From Echinicola rosea (GTDB taxonomy: Bacteria; Bacteroidota; Bacteroidia; Cytophagales; Cyclobacteriaceae): DNA of 64,000 nt. The notes beneath the pieces are model-generated. The model did not search any database and was not told the DNA's origin. It worked only from the letters and a program-made list of their open reading frames with translations. The translations under genes were made by a program, and so were the position numbers. Every line of letters begins with the position of its first letter. Positions within the stretch are counted from its first letter, which is position 1. Shown in pieces: positions 52,701-63,470 of this stretch. The DNA is taken from assembly GCF_005281475.1 (NCBI RefSeq), contig NZ_CP040106.1, positions 4,864,501 to 4,928,500 of the forward strand, given 5' to 3'.

Positions 52701-54214
52701 ATCAACCGACAGCTGAATGATAGTCGATATATCAGTAAATTGGTTAAAGGGTTGCTGAGCAATATCGTCAGGGAAAACAACGAAAAGGAAGCTACATCCA
52801 AAAACCTCATCCCCGTAAATGGTGCGATCACATCCAAACTTAAAAAAGATTGGGGATTAAACGACAAGTGGAATGAGCTGATCGCGCCACGATTTCAGCG
52901 CCTGAATGAATTGACAAAATCTGAAAACTATGGATTTTGGGACAATACCATCAATGCTTACCGAATACAAGTCCCAGATGACATCAGTAAAGGATTCGAT
53001 AAAAAGCGAATAGACCATAGACATCACGCCCTGGATGCACTGGTAACAGCTTGCACAACTAGAAATCACACACACTATTTAAGTGCACTAAATGCAGAAA
53101 AAGAGAACCATAGCCTAAGAAGTAAGCTATTGATTAAAAACGAACATGGCCATTACACCAAAACATTTCAAATGCCATGGCAATCTTTTCCGATAGAGGC
53201 CAAAAATAAACTGGAAACAATCATCATTAGTTTCAAGCAAAACTTACGGGTAATCAATAAAGCCAACAATAAATTCTGGTCTTATAAAGATGAGATCGGA
53301 AATCTTAATATTGGCAAAAATGGTAAACCGCAGAAAAAACTCAGAAAACAAACCAAAGGTGACCATTGGGCAATAAGGAAATCGCTACATAAAGAAACAG
53401 TATCTGGCGTCGTGAATGGAATCGAAACTCCTAAAGATAAAATGGCAACATCTGTCCGTACTTCCCTAACAGAAATCAAAACCCAAAAACACATTGATAA
53501 AATTGTCGATCCACAGATAAGAAATGTCATTATTCCAAATCACTTAAAAAACTACACCGATGATAAAGGAAAAATAAACTTTGCTGATGCATTTAATCAT
53601 GAAGGGATAGAGGATTTAAATAAAAACATCAATACGCTAAACGGGGGGACATTTCACCATCCTATTACTAAAGTGAAGCTTTATGAAATAGGAAGTAAAT
53701 TCCAAATAGGAGAAACAGGTAACAATTCAAAAAAATATGTGGAAGCAGCAAAAGGAACTAACCTCTTTTTTGCGATATACTGGGATGAGAAGAAACAAAA
53801 AAGGACGTTTGAAACGGTTCCGCTAAATGAAGTCATCGAACACCAAAAACAGGTAGCTCATTTACCAAAACCTGAACGCTCCCCCATACAGCCAAACCCT
53901 AAAAAAGGAAAACTGCTATTTACCCTGTCCCCAAATGATCTGGTCTATGTGCCTACTGAAGAAGAGATTGAAAACCCAAGTTTGATTGATTTTTCGAATT
54001 TAAATAAAGATCAAGCTAGGAGTATCTATAAAATGGTAAGTAGTTCCGGAAACCAGTGCTTTTTCATACAAGGAACAGTTTCTAGCAGCATAAAAAACAA
54101 ATTTGAATTTTCTGCTTTGAATAAAATGGAAAGAGATTTAAATGGAGCAATGATTAAGGAGAATTGTATCAAGTTAAAAGTGGACAGGTTAGGCAATATT
54201 CAGAAATCTATCTT

Positions 54215-54218
<4 letters not shown>
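49734..54218 (+). CDS. cas9: Type II-C CRISPR-associated endonuclease Cas9
   Basis: A 1494-residue protein, at the large end for type II-C. RuvC-I has D8 in ILGLDLGTNSIGWAL. The arginine-rich bridge helix is at about residues 63-85 (RGIRRLYQRDHLRRDRLH). RuvC-II has E780 in IHVELGREM. The HNH domain has H908, N922 and N931 in IEHIIPQSRYFDN and following, matching H840, N854 and N863 of S. pyogenes Cas9. RuvC-III has H1098 and D1101 in DHRHHALDAL. All catalytic residues are present, so the enzyme should cut both strands of target DNA using crRNA plus tracrRNA. The C-terminal 200 residues form the PAM-interacting region. It overlaps cas1 by 4 bases. The gene is AT-rich compared with cas1 and cas2. 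Confidence 0.97.
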
Positions 54219-55448
<1,230 letters not shown>

Positions 55449-55615
55449 GCAAAGCTTGCTCCATTAGATTTACTATTGACACATAAAACAAGACCAAGGT
55501 AGTTACAATAGGACTTTTTGGAGAAACCACAAAAACCGAAGCAAAAAACAGGCTCATTTTTCAATCCTAAAAATGAACATAAACAACAGCATACCAACCA
55601 CTTGACGTGGGGTAT
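55449..55615. promoter_or_regulatory. Cas-proximal leader-like region of the array
   Basis: 167 bp of AT-rich DNA between cas2 and the first repeat with no ORF. New spacers are expected to be added here, since repeats on this side are perfect while the degenerate repeat is at the far end. crRNA is read from the other direction, so this leader would be downstream of the transcript, as reported for other II-C loci. Confidence 0.55.
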
Positions 55616-58600
55616 GCTGTGATTACCATTGCAAGGTATAATTCTGAAAGCAATTCACAACAGCTAAAAGTTAATCCAAAACTGTGTTAAAGCTGTGATT
55701 ACCATTGCAAGGTATAATTCTGAAAGCAATTCACAACCAGTAACTTTTACATCCACAGCAGCATGATGCTGTGATTACCATTGCAAGGTATAATTCTGAA
55801 AGCAATTCACAACTGGTTGTATTGGTGTTGAGGAATTTACTTTGCTGTGATTACCATTGCAAGGTATAATTCTGAAAGCAATTCACAACGAGGTAAAAGA
55901 GCAACGGTTTACGGTCACAGCTGTGATTACCATTGCAAGGTATAATTCTGAAAGCAATTCACAACCAGTATATTCCTCTATATCAGTAAACTCATGCTGT
56001 GATTACCATTGCAAGGTATAATTCTGAAAGCAATTCACAACCTATGGAGGAGAAAAGGTTAGTGAGGTCGGCTGTGATTACCATTGCAAGGTATAATTCT
56101 GAAAGCAATTCACAACAACACAGACTATAAAATAAACTTTGGTCATGCTGTGATTACCATTGCAAGGTATAATTCTGAAAGCAATTCACAACGTGATAAC
56201 GCCCCATACAAGCAATTTAAATGCTGTGATTACCATTGCAAGGTATAATTCTGAAAGCAATTCACAACAACCTGCTCAATGTGACTACCCCAATAATCGC
56301 TGTGATTACCATTGCAAGGTATAATTCTGAAAGCAATTCACAACTAAGCTTAGAAGAGCTTTCTGATATTGCAGGCTGTGATTACCATTGCAAGGTATAA
56401 TTCTGAAAGCAATTCACAACTATTGTTTAAACGATGAAACAAAAGCACTAGCTGTGATTACCATTGCAAGGTATAATTCTGAAAGCAATTCACAACTAAT
56501 TAGTGTTTTTACTATCATCAATCACTGCTGTGATTACCATTGCAAGGTATAATTCTGAAAGCAATTCACAACCTGTAATTTGCTTGAACCCAGCTTTCGG
56601 TGGCTGTGATTACCATTGCAAGGTATAATTCTGAAAGCAATTCACAACTCTTTAACTCTTTGAATCTCTAAACTTAAAGCTGTGATTACCATTGCAAGGT
56701 ATAATTCTGAAAGCAATTCACAACAGCACCGAAACAGGGTATTCCAGTTCTAATGCTGTGATTACCATTGCAAGGTATAATTCTGAAAGCAATTCACAAC
56801 TCAATCCAATGAGGTCCACCCCATTCAAAAGCTGTGATTACCATTGCAAGGTATAATTCTGAAAGCAATTCACAACGGAAGATGTTTGGAAAAACAGGAC
56901 GTGAAAGCTGTGATTACCATTGCAAGGTATAATTCTGAAAGCAATTCACAACAGGATGCAATACAGATAGTAAAAGACTACTGCTGTGATTACCATTGCA
57001 AGGTATAATTCTGAAAGCAATTCACAACTAAAACTACCATATGGATGATTAGCTATCCGCTGTGATTACCATTGCAAGGTATAATTCTGAAAGCAATTCA
57101 CAACAGTAACCGTTTGGTTTTTCACCCACAATATGCTGTGATTACCATTGCAAGGTATAATTCTGAAAGCAATTCACAACCGGGTGATACGCCAGAGCAA
57201 AGGGCTGCAAAGCTGTGATTACCATTGCAAGGTATAATTCTGAAAGCAATTCACAACTGACATTGACATATTGTAACTTCCTGGTGCGCTGTGATTACCA
57301 TTGCAAGGTATAATTCTGAAAGCAATTCACAACCTGGATCGTATCTTCTTACTGGTAACGCTTGCTGTGATTACCATTGCAAGGTATAATTCTGAAAGCA
57401 ATTCACAACCGCTTTCCTGGTCTATGACCTTTAGGTTAGCTGTGATTACCATTGCAAGGTATAATTCTGAAAGCAATTCACAACATGATGCTGATTTATT
57501 GCTTTAAAAAAAGGGCTGTGATTACCATTGCAAGGTATAATTCTGAAAGCAATTCACAACAAAGAAAAACACGACCGATGATAGTACACTGCTGTGATTA
57601 CCATTGCAAGGTATAATTCTGAAAGCAATTCACAACTCATGGAACTTACCTTTCCGTTGGATGATGGCTGTGATTACCATTGCAAGGTATAATTCTGAAA
57701 GCAATTCACAACGACCTGAAAGAGCATTCACACCTTGTAGATGCTGTGATTACCATTGCAAGGTATAATTCTGAAAGCAATTCACAACACCTATAAGGTC
57801 CTGGGCTCCATTTATATGCTGTGATTACCATTGCAAGGTATAATTCTGAAAGCAATTCACAACACGACCCAGCAGGGAAACAATAAATTATTTGCTGTGA
57901 TTACCATTGCAAGGTATAATTCTGAAAGCAATTCACAACATACTTGTGTAGGTCGTGTCGTTGTTTGTGCTGTGATTACCATTGCAAGGTATAATTCTGA
58001 AAGCAATTCACAACAGTCGATGCAATGTCTACTGGTAATTATGAGCTGTGATTACCATTGCAAGGTATAATTCTGAAAGCAATTCACAACCCAATGTTTT
58101 TTTCTGAATCATAAAAGCCGCTGTGATTACCATTGCAAGGTATAATTCTGAAAGCAATTCACAACAGGTCTGTCAAATGGAAAAGGGTTTTATCAGCTGT
58201 GATTACCATTGCAAGGTATAATTCTGAAAGCAATTCACAACCGAAAAATGGCTTATACAAAAGTATCTATAGCTGTGATTACCATTGCAAGGTATAATTC
58301 TGAAAGCAATTCACAACTGACCGTTAGCAACCAATATTGAGCCATCTGCTGTGATTACCATTGCAAGGTATAATTCTGAAAGCAATTCACAACATCCCAA
58401 ATAAATAAGTGTCGCACCGTTTAGCTGTGATTACCATTGCAAGGTATAATTCTGAAAGCAATTCACAACTGAAGATGGTATAAAAGTTCCTTTGCCACGG
58501 CTGTGATTACCATTGCAAGGTATAATTCTGAAAGCAATTCACAACAAGGAAGGTAAGGTCGGGATAGAAGACTTGGCTGTGATTACCATTGCAAGGTATA

Positions 58601-58823
58601 ATTCTGAAAGCAATTCACAACACTAAGATTAACAGCACAAGAAGAAGAAGAAGAGCTGTGATTACCATTGCAAGGTATAATTCTGAAAGCAATTCACAAC
58701 AACATGGTGAGTATATTTTTTGAATACAAAGCTGTGATTACCATTGCAAGGTATAATTATTCGTGAACTTTGGTTTTTAATGGTTCTCATGAATGCTAAC
58801 GCATTTATGAAAGCAATTCACAA
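55616..58823 (-). CRISPR. CRISPR array, 42 repeats of 46 bp and 41 spacers
   Basis: The repeat as written begins GCTGTGATTACCATTGCAAG and ends GAAAGCAATTCACAAC. The unit is 76 bp (46-bp repeat, 30-bp spacer) throughout, apart from one 29-bp spacer at 56042-56070. Starts run 55616, 55692, 55768 ... 58731. All repeats except the last are identical by eye, and spacers look unique. The anti-repeat of the tracrRNA shows that guides are read on the minus strand, with the repeat starting GTTGTGAATTGC after each spacer. In that orientation each repeat contains TTG, 19 bases, then TACCTTGC, a Bacteroidota-type promoter. The terminal repeat at 58731-58823 is split by an insertion. Confidence 0.98.
58731..58823 (-). 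repeat. Terminal CRISPR repeat interrupted by a 49-bp insertion
   Basis: The first 28 bases of the repeat (58731-58758) and the last part (TGAAAGCAATTCACAA, 58808-58823) are intact. Between them, 49 bp replace a single C and the final C is missing. The insert contains an imperfect inverted repeat (ATTCGTGAAC near 58759 and GTTCTCATGAAT near 58785) and a segment GCTAACGCAT resembling the R6 element end. It separates the promoter halves of this repeat. Confidence 0.85.
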
Positions 58824-59013
58824 AAAACCGTCCCCTGAGCGGAGCCTAAGGGAACGGTAGTTAGCAGAATAGGCTCCATGGCAGGTGCCATACTTTAAAA
58901 AGCGGTAGGATAAGGGAAAGTGATGTACCTACGGCACATAAGGTAAGGTTTTCCTTACTTTCAACTACTGTTACCAAGCTTGCCCACCTATGGAGGGCCT
59001 CAGGACAAACGCG

Positions 59014-59170
59014 TTTAGTGTTTTGAAGGGAAACAGTTTTCGTGTAGGACAGCTATCATCCGTGCCGCTGGCACTCCTTCTGGCGGTGGTGGAGGCCTTA
59101 ACATCCAGCGGATGAATCCGCAGGTTACTAAACCCATCGTGCCGCTGGCACTTTCTCCAAGTTTGTACAA
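59014..59170. repeat. R4 dispersed repeat copy 3
   Basis: It matches the copies at 22117 and 34682 from TTTAGTGTTTTGAAGGG through GCGGATGAATCCGCAGG to CGTGCCGCTGGCACTTT. The 190 bp between the CRISPR array end and this copy (58824-59013) contain a short palindrome-rich stretch and no gene. Confidence 0.75.
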
Positions 59171-59302
59171 TAGAATAGCAGCAGCCTATCGCAGAAAATA
59201 CTGAAAGAGCAAGGACATCAGTTGGTCTAAAGTACTAATAAAGCATCGCACCTGTCTGCCCAAGTGGGGAGAATGATTTAGATGAGTTTAACCCGAAAAA
59301 TC

Positions 59303-60035
59303 AATGTCGTTTAGTTAAGAAGTTTTTCCAATACGGATCGTCCATTGAGAGGATTATGGTTTTAATCCATGGCTTTTTTACACCCGTTTTATCAATGTCG
59401 TTTAGTTAAGGCCATTTCCCTGTTTTCACCTGCTAGGAGTTTCTTTTCTATTTGACTTTAACTGTATGGCTTTGGCCATTTTGGTGGATTTTATCCTTTT
59501 CCTTTTTTCCATTGATGAAAAAAGAAAGAAAAAAATCTAGGCCGGTGGTCTGCCCTTTAAAATGGAACATGGATTTACCCTGCGACCGAGATCCGTCACC
59601 CATTTTAATTTCCAGCCGATGGCTACGACCTAAAAGCGAGTGGGTCTCGCTGTTCCACGACGCGAGCCAACTCACTTTCTTAACGGCCTCCACCATCGGC
59701 TGGAAAACAGGCATACCAAGGGCCGTAAGAAGGAAGCGATACCTTTACGGGACTTATCAACTGAATTCGCCTTGCAGGTATTTGGCGTTAAGAAATTAAA
59801 AAGCGGGCGGGCAAAAAGGCAGGCTTGTTTGACGAAATGCTGACCAAAAAGAATGCTGGCTGCTAGAAAAGGAGGAGTTTGCATGAGGGAGGGTTTTAAT
59901 TTTAGCCCAATAGATGCGCAGCGGCGGGGTTTTTGGGTTACTTTTTTGACCTGAAGCAAAAAAGTAACAAAGGTAAAGAGGTAAAGACCATCTTGGAATT
60001 TAGCATGAAAAATAATTAAACCCATATTTCCAGAA
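59303..60035. mobile_element. R3 element copy 3, without M2, left end duplicated
   Basis: The left end AATGTCGTTTAGTTAAG occurs at 59303 and again at 59394; from there the sequence follows the other R3 copies to about 60035 without an M2 insertion. The right terminal repeat is not recognisable, so this copy is decayed. It ends in AT-rich DNA (60036-60249) before the next gene, where no other feature is seen. Confidence 0.7.
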
Positions 60036-60249
60036 TTTGAATTTACTGATCAGTGTTGTATATTTTTAAACTCGGTTTATATATTTGGTTTTGTCAACGC
60101 CTGTCCTGGCAGCTATTAGTTAGTTTGGAGGTGGGAACGTCCCCAGTGGCCTAAATAGGCCAATGTACCGAATTGAATAATCGATAAAGTGTTCCTATTT
60201 TTAACGAGATATAACATTCATTTGAAGCCCTCTGATCAAATCTTTAATT

Positions 60250-60696
60250 ATGCATCCTTACTTTTCTCATTTGCTCCAGGATATTCAAGATGCCCATAAG
60301 GAGGAATCTTTTCCTAATCCCATCGACAAATCCGATATCGAGGAACATTTCCAAGAAATAGATCAGTGGCTTTCCGGTGATGCGGCACATACGCTTGGTT
60401 ATTACTGTGGATTAAGCCCTGAGGATTTTCCGCCTTCCAACGATTTCTCTGACGAGGAAATCAAACACATCTGTGAAGCTTTCGAAAAAATGCTTGCATC
60501 CTGGGGTGGCATCCATGATACCCCCAATAACTTCCCAATTAGGGAGAAATACAGCCTTATCATAGGATTGCTTGAAGAAGATTTCACTCCGATAAACGGT
60601 GGCGTCTATGTCTTTGATTGGTGCACAGGATATGCTCCTGATTGCCGACTGGGGGTATATTGTAGGTGTTTGGAGTTTTGGAAAGAAGACCAGTAA
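60250..60696 (+). CDS. Small soluble protein of unknown function
   Basis: A 148-residue acidic protein without a signal peptide or membrane segment. I do not recognise the family. An N-terminal helical half (IEEHFQEIDQWLSGDAAHTL; SDEEIKHICEAFEKMLASWG) is followed by a C-terminal part with four cysteines (FDWCTGYAPDCRLGVYCRCL), which might bind a metal. It lies convergent with the D-amino-acid dehydrogenase gene, with only 35 bp between their stops, and is preceded by repeats. No genomic partner suggests a role. Confidence 0.65.
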   Translation: MHPYFSHLLQDIQDAHKEESFPNPIDKSDIEEHFQEIDQWLSGDAAHTLGYYCGLSPEDFPPSNDFSDEEIKHICEAFEKMLASWGGIHDTPNNFPIREKYSLIIGLLEEDFTPINGGVYVFDWCTGYAPDCRLGVYCRCLEFWKEDQ

Positions 60697-60731
60697 CTGT
60701 CTGGAGTTCACCTATGATAAAACGTTAACCT

Positions 60732-61988
60732 TTATAATTTCCCCGCATACCTCCCCACCGCAAAAGCGTCTGTTTTCAGCGTTCCGATTTTTCCGGTTTT
60801 GAGATCGGCGAGGAGCTTGCCGGTGGCAGGTGCCAAGCTCACGCCCATCATGCTGTGCCCTGCCCCGAAGGCCACGTTTTCCCAGCCCGGTGCCTTGCCG
60901 ATATAGGGCAACCCATCTGGTGAGCAAGGACGCATGCCTTTCCATATTTTATCCTGGGAAGGAAAATCAGCCTGAAATTCAGGATAATAAGCTTTGATCG
61001 ATTCAAAAATCCCCTGTACACGCCTCATATTTATCATGTCAATACGATTGGAGATTTCCATGGTGCCGCCAAAACGGACCTTGTCGCCGTAGGGACTTTG
61101 GGAAACCCTGGCTTCTGTCAGAATACTTGCTTGTTTCAGTTCCGGCGTATTGGTCAGTTCAAAGCTGTATCCTTTTCCGCCCATCATGGGAAGCCTGAAC
61201 CCTAGCATCTTGGCGATTTCTCCTGACCATGAACCTGCACAGACCATCACATGGCTGCAATCAATTTTGCCTTGGGAAGTAATGACCGCCGTTATTTTGC
61301 TCCCTGCTTTCTCGACTCCCGTGATGCCCACATTGCTCTTTAACTGCACCCCATGCTCCTTCAAGTGATTTTTAAGGATGCGATAGAGGTCTTTTGGAGA
61401 GAGATGGGCATCATCCGGAAAATACACCCCGCCACGCACGTCCACCTCTTGGTTTGGCTCCAATTTTCGGATATCATCTTTGCTGAGGATCTCTGCATTC
61501 AGCCCACTTTCCCGCGCCAAATGCGCCAGTTCTGCCTCTTCTTTTTCGCCTTCCCTGGTCTTGTACAGCATCAACAGCCCACGGTCTTGTAATTTGATGG
61601 CTTCATTTCCATGGGTGGCTACAAAATCCATGTAAAGCTGCTTGCTGTACAGGCTGATTCCCTTTAGATAAGGAATGGATTGCGCCACATGCTTGGCATT
61701 AGAATGTCGGTAAAACTGAAGGCACCAATCGATCAATCGCTTATCCAGACGGGGCTGGATATAAAAGGGGCTTTTGGAAGAAAACATCCAGGAAATCCCC
61801 TTAGCAATCATACCTGGTGATGCCAAGGGCACGATGTGGCTGGGCACGATCATCCCCGCATTGCCCGTGGAGCAGTTTTCCTTCATGTCTCCTTTGTCCA
61901 CGACAATCACCTCTTCACCCTGTTGCTGGAGAAAATAGGCTGTAAAAAGCCCAACAATCCCCCCTCCTATTACCACCGTTGGTTTCAT
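60732..61988 (-). CDS. FAD-dependent D-amino-acid / D-hydroxyproline dehydrogenase (DadA-like)
   Basis: A 418-residue DAO-family protein. The N-terminal MKPTVVIGGGIVGLFTAYFL holds the FAD dinucleotide-binding motif. GMIVPSHIVPLASPGMI and a C-terminal GMRPCSPDGLPYIGKAPG and GHSMMGVSLAPATGKLLADL complete the FAD fold. DadA-like enzymes oxidise D-amino acids to keto acids and pass electrons to the respiratory chain. Placed just downstream of a 4-hydroxyproline epimerase gene on the same strand, the substrate is most likely cis-4-hydroxy-D-proline, giving pyrroline-hydroxycarboxylate. The 154-bp gap and same orientation suggest one transcript. Confidence 0.88.
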   Translation of the reverse strand: MKPTVVIGGGIVGLFTAYFLQQQGEEVIVVDKGDMKENCSTGNAGMIVPSHIVPLASPGMIAKGISWMFSSKSPFYIQPRLDKRLIDWCLQFYRHSNAKHVAQSIPYLKGISLYSKQLYMDFVATHGNEAIKLQDRGLLMLYKTREGEKEEAELAHLARESGLNAEILSKDDIRKLEPNQEVDVRGGVYFPDDAHLSPKDLYRILKNHLKEHGVQLKSNVGITGVEKAGSKITAVITSQGKIDCSHVMVCAGSWSGEIAKMLGFRLPMMGGKGYSFELTNTPELKQASILTEARVSQSPYGDKVRFGGTMEISNRIDMINMRRVQGIFESIKAYYPEFQADFPSQDKIWKGMRPCSPDGLPYIGKAPGWENVAFGAGHSMMGVSLAPATGKLLADLKTGKIGTLKTDAFAVGRYAGKL

Positions 61989-62142
61989 ATTGTTTTGTTG
62001 TAGAATTGTTTTAGTGTTGCGCTTTTATACTGTGGATAGCTATAAGGCTATTCCTTTGCTTTACACTTGGTTCTGAATCCTAGATACGTTTTACTTGATA
62101 TTTTGTATTTGTCCCAATCCTTGGACAGCCTTTTTCCATTCG

Positions 62143-63141
62143 CTATATCACCTGAAATCCATGCACATAGGGATCATCATCATCTAAAAAGATTGTGTTA
62201 TAACCGGTGATTTTGGCCCAGCCTTCTATACTAGGTATTATGGCATCAAAATCCCCCACTTTGGTTTCTCCGATAATTTCACCGGTAAACCTCGAACCAA
62301 TATAGCTTTCATTGACAAATGGTTCGTTGACGTGCAATTTCCCTTGCGAATAGAGCTGTGCCATCCTGGCGGAAGTTCCGGTACCACATGGAGAGCGGTC
62401 GATGGCCTTGTCCCCATAAAACACTGCATTGCGGCCGTGGGAGCTATTGTCCAAGGTCCTGCCAATCCACTGGATATGGCTCAGGCCATTGATGCGTGGA
62501 TTTTCAGGATGGACAAATTCATAGGCTTCATTAATGGCTTTACGAAGCTTTCGGCTCATCGTGATCAACTGCTCTGCGGTAAAATCCTGTAAGCCACCGA
62601 AATTTTCCTGCGGCTCCACAATCGCATAGAAATTCCCGCCATAAGATACGTCAAACGTCAGTTCTCCGAGCACATCACAATTTACTTTCAGCCCTTTGGA
62701 AATCACGAAACTGGGTACATTGGTCAATTTTACCGAAGTCACCTGTTCTCCCTCCTGCGTATAACTTACCAGCACCAATCCTGCCGGGGTTTCCAACCTT
62801 AATTTGCCAGGGGTTTTAGGTGTGATCAAGCCTTCTTCGATGGCTACCGTCACCGTGCCGATCGTACCATGCCCGCACATGGGCAGGCATCCGCTGGTTT
62901 CTATGTACAGGACCGCTACATCATTTTGCGGATCATGGGGCGGATAGAGCATCGCCCCGGACATCATATCATGTCCACGAGGTTCAAACATCAAGCCTCT
63001 CCTGATCCAATCGTAATGTTTGACAAAAAACTGCCGTTTCTCAAACATGTTTTCCCCCTCCAAAAAAGGAAGACCGCCCGTGACCACCCTCACGGGATTG
63101 CCACATGTATGGGCATCAATACAACTAAAGGTTTTTTTCAT
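62143..63141 (-). CDS. 4-hydroxyproline 2-epimerase (proline racemase family)
   Basis: A 332-residue protein of the proline racemase superfamily. Both catalytic cysteines are present: C89 in GCLPMCGHGTIG and C252 in RSPCGTGTSARM. Having two cysteines favours epimerase over 3-hydroxyproline dehydratase activity, where the second residue differs. The N-terminal FSCIDAHTCGNPVRVV is typical. The enzyme converts trans-4-hydroxy-L-proline to cis-4-hydroxy-D-proline in the cytosol. It is followed by a DadA-like dehydrogenase gene and preceded by an aldehyde dehydrogenase gene on the same strand, all consistent with hydroxyproline breakdown to 2-oxoglutarate. The dihydrodipicolinate-synthase-like dehydratase needed between them is not in the window. 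Confidence 0.9.
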   Translation of the reverse strand: MKKTFSCIDAHTCGNPVRVVTGGLPFLEGENMFEKRQFFVKHYDWIRRGLMFEPRGHDMMSGAMLYPPHDPQNDVAVLYIETSGCLPMCGHGTIGTVTVAIEEGLITPKTPGKLRLETPAGLVLVSYTQEGEQVTSVKLTNVPSFVISKGLKVNCDVLGELTFDVSYGGNFYAIVEPQENFGGLQDFTAEQLITMSRKLRKAINEAYEFVHPENPRINGLSHIQWIGRTLDNSSHGRNAVFYGDKAIDRSPCGTGTSARMAQLYSQGKLHVNEPFVNESYIGSRFTGEIIGETKVGDFDAIIPSIEGWAKITGYNTIFLDDDDPYVHGFQVI

Positions 63142-63291
63142 TTATTATTTCACCACTACTATTTAGGGTAATTTATACGATTGACTAATTTAAAGCTCTA
63201 AGGATTTTAAATCCTGACCAACGTATGCGTTCCAATGCTTTGTTTTCCAAATTGAAAATCTTTCTTCCTGTATTGGAGTCCGAGACTCCTC

Positions 63292-63330
63292 GGCTATCAG
63301 TGCAGGGGCAGAGCCCCTGCACTGATAGCC
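63292..63330. other. Perfect 18-bp inverted repeat in a 329-bp intergenic region
   Basis: GGCTATCAGTGCAGGGGC and its exact complement separated by AGA. It lies between the aldehyde dehydrogenase and epimerase genes on the minus strand. No T-run follows on that strand, so it may be an attenuating hairpin, an mRNA stabiliser or a repetitive palindrome. The rest of 63142-63470 shows nothing recognisable. Confidence 0.65.
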
Positions 63331-63470
63331 TTCGTCAACGTATTCTAAAGGACTGATCAGAAAGTGTCCTTTAGGGGATTTAGGGGCATTTTTTTTAGCG
63401 AATTCCCTTCAAAACCAACATTTCTGCTCAACCGCCAATAATGCTACCCCCACCTACTTCGTACCTTAAA

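Noticed and set aside
57301..58070. ORFs with the repeated peptide ITIARYNSESNSQ
   Set aside because: These are translations of CRISPR repeats and spacers.
55616..58823. TATAAT-like hexamer on the plus strand of each repeat as a promoter
   Set aside because: Bacteroidota sigma factors do not use that hexamer alone, and the tracrRNA anti-repeat fixes guide transcription on the minus strand.
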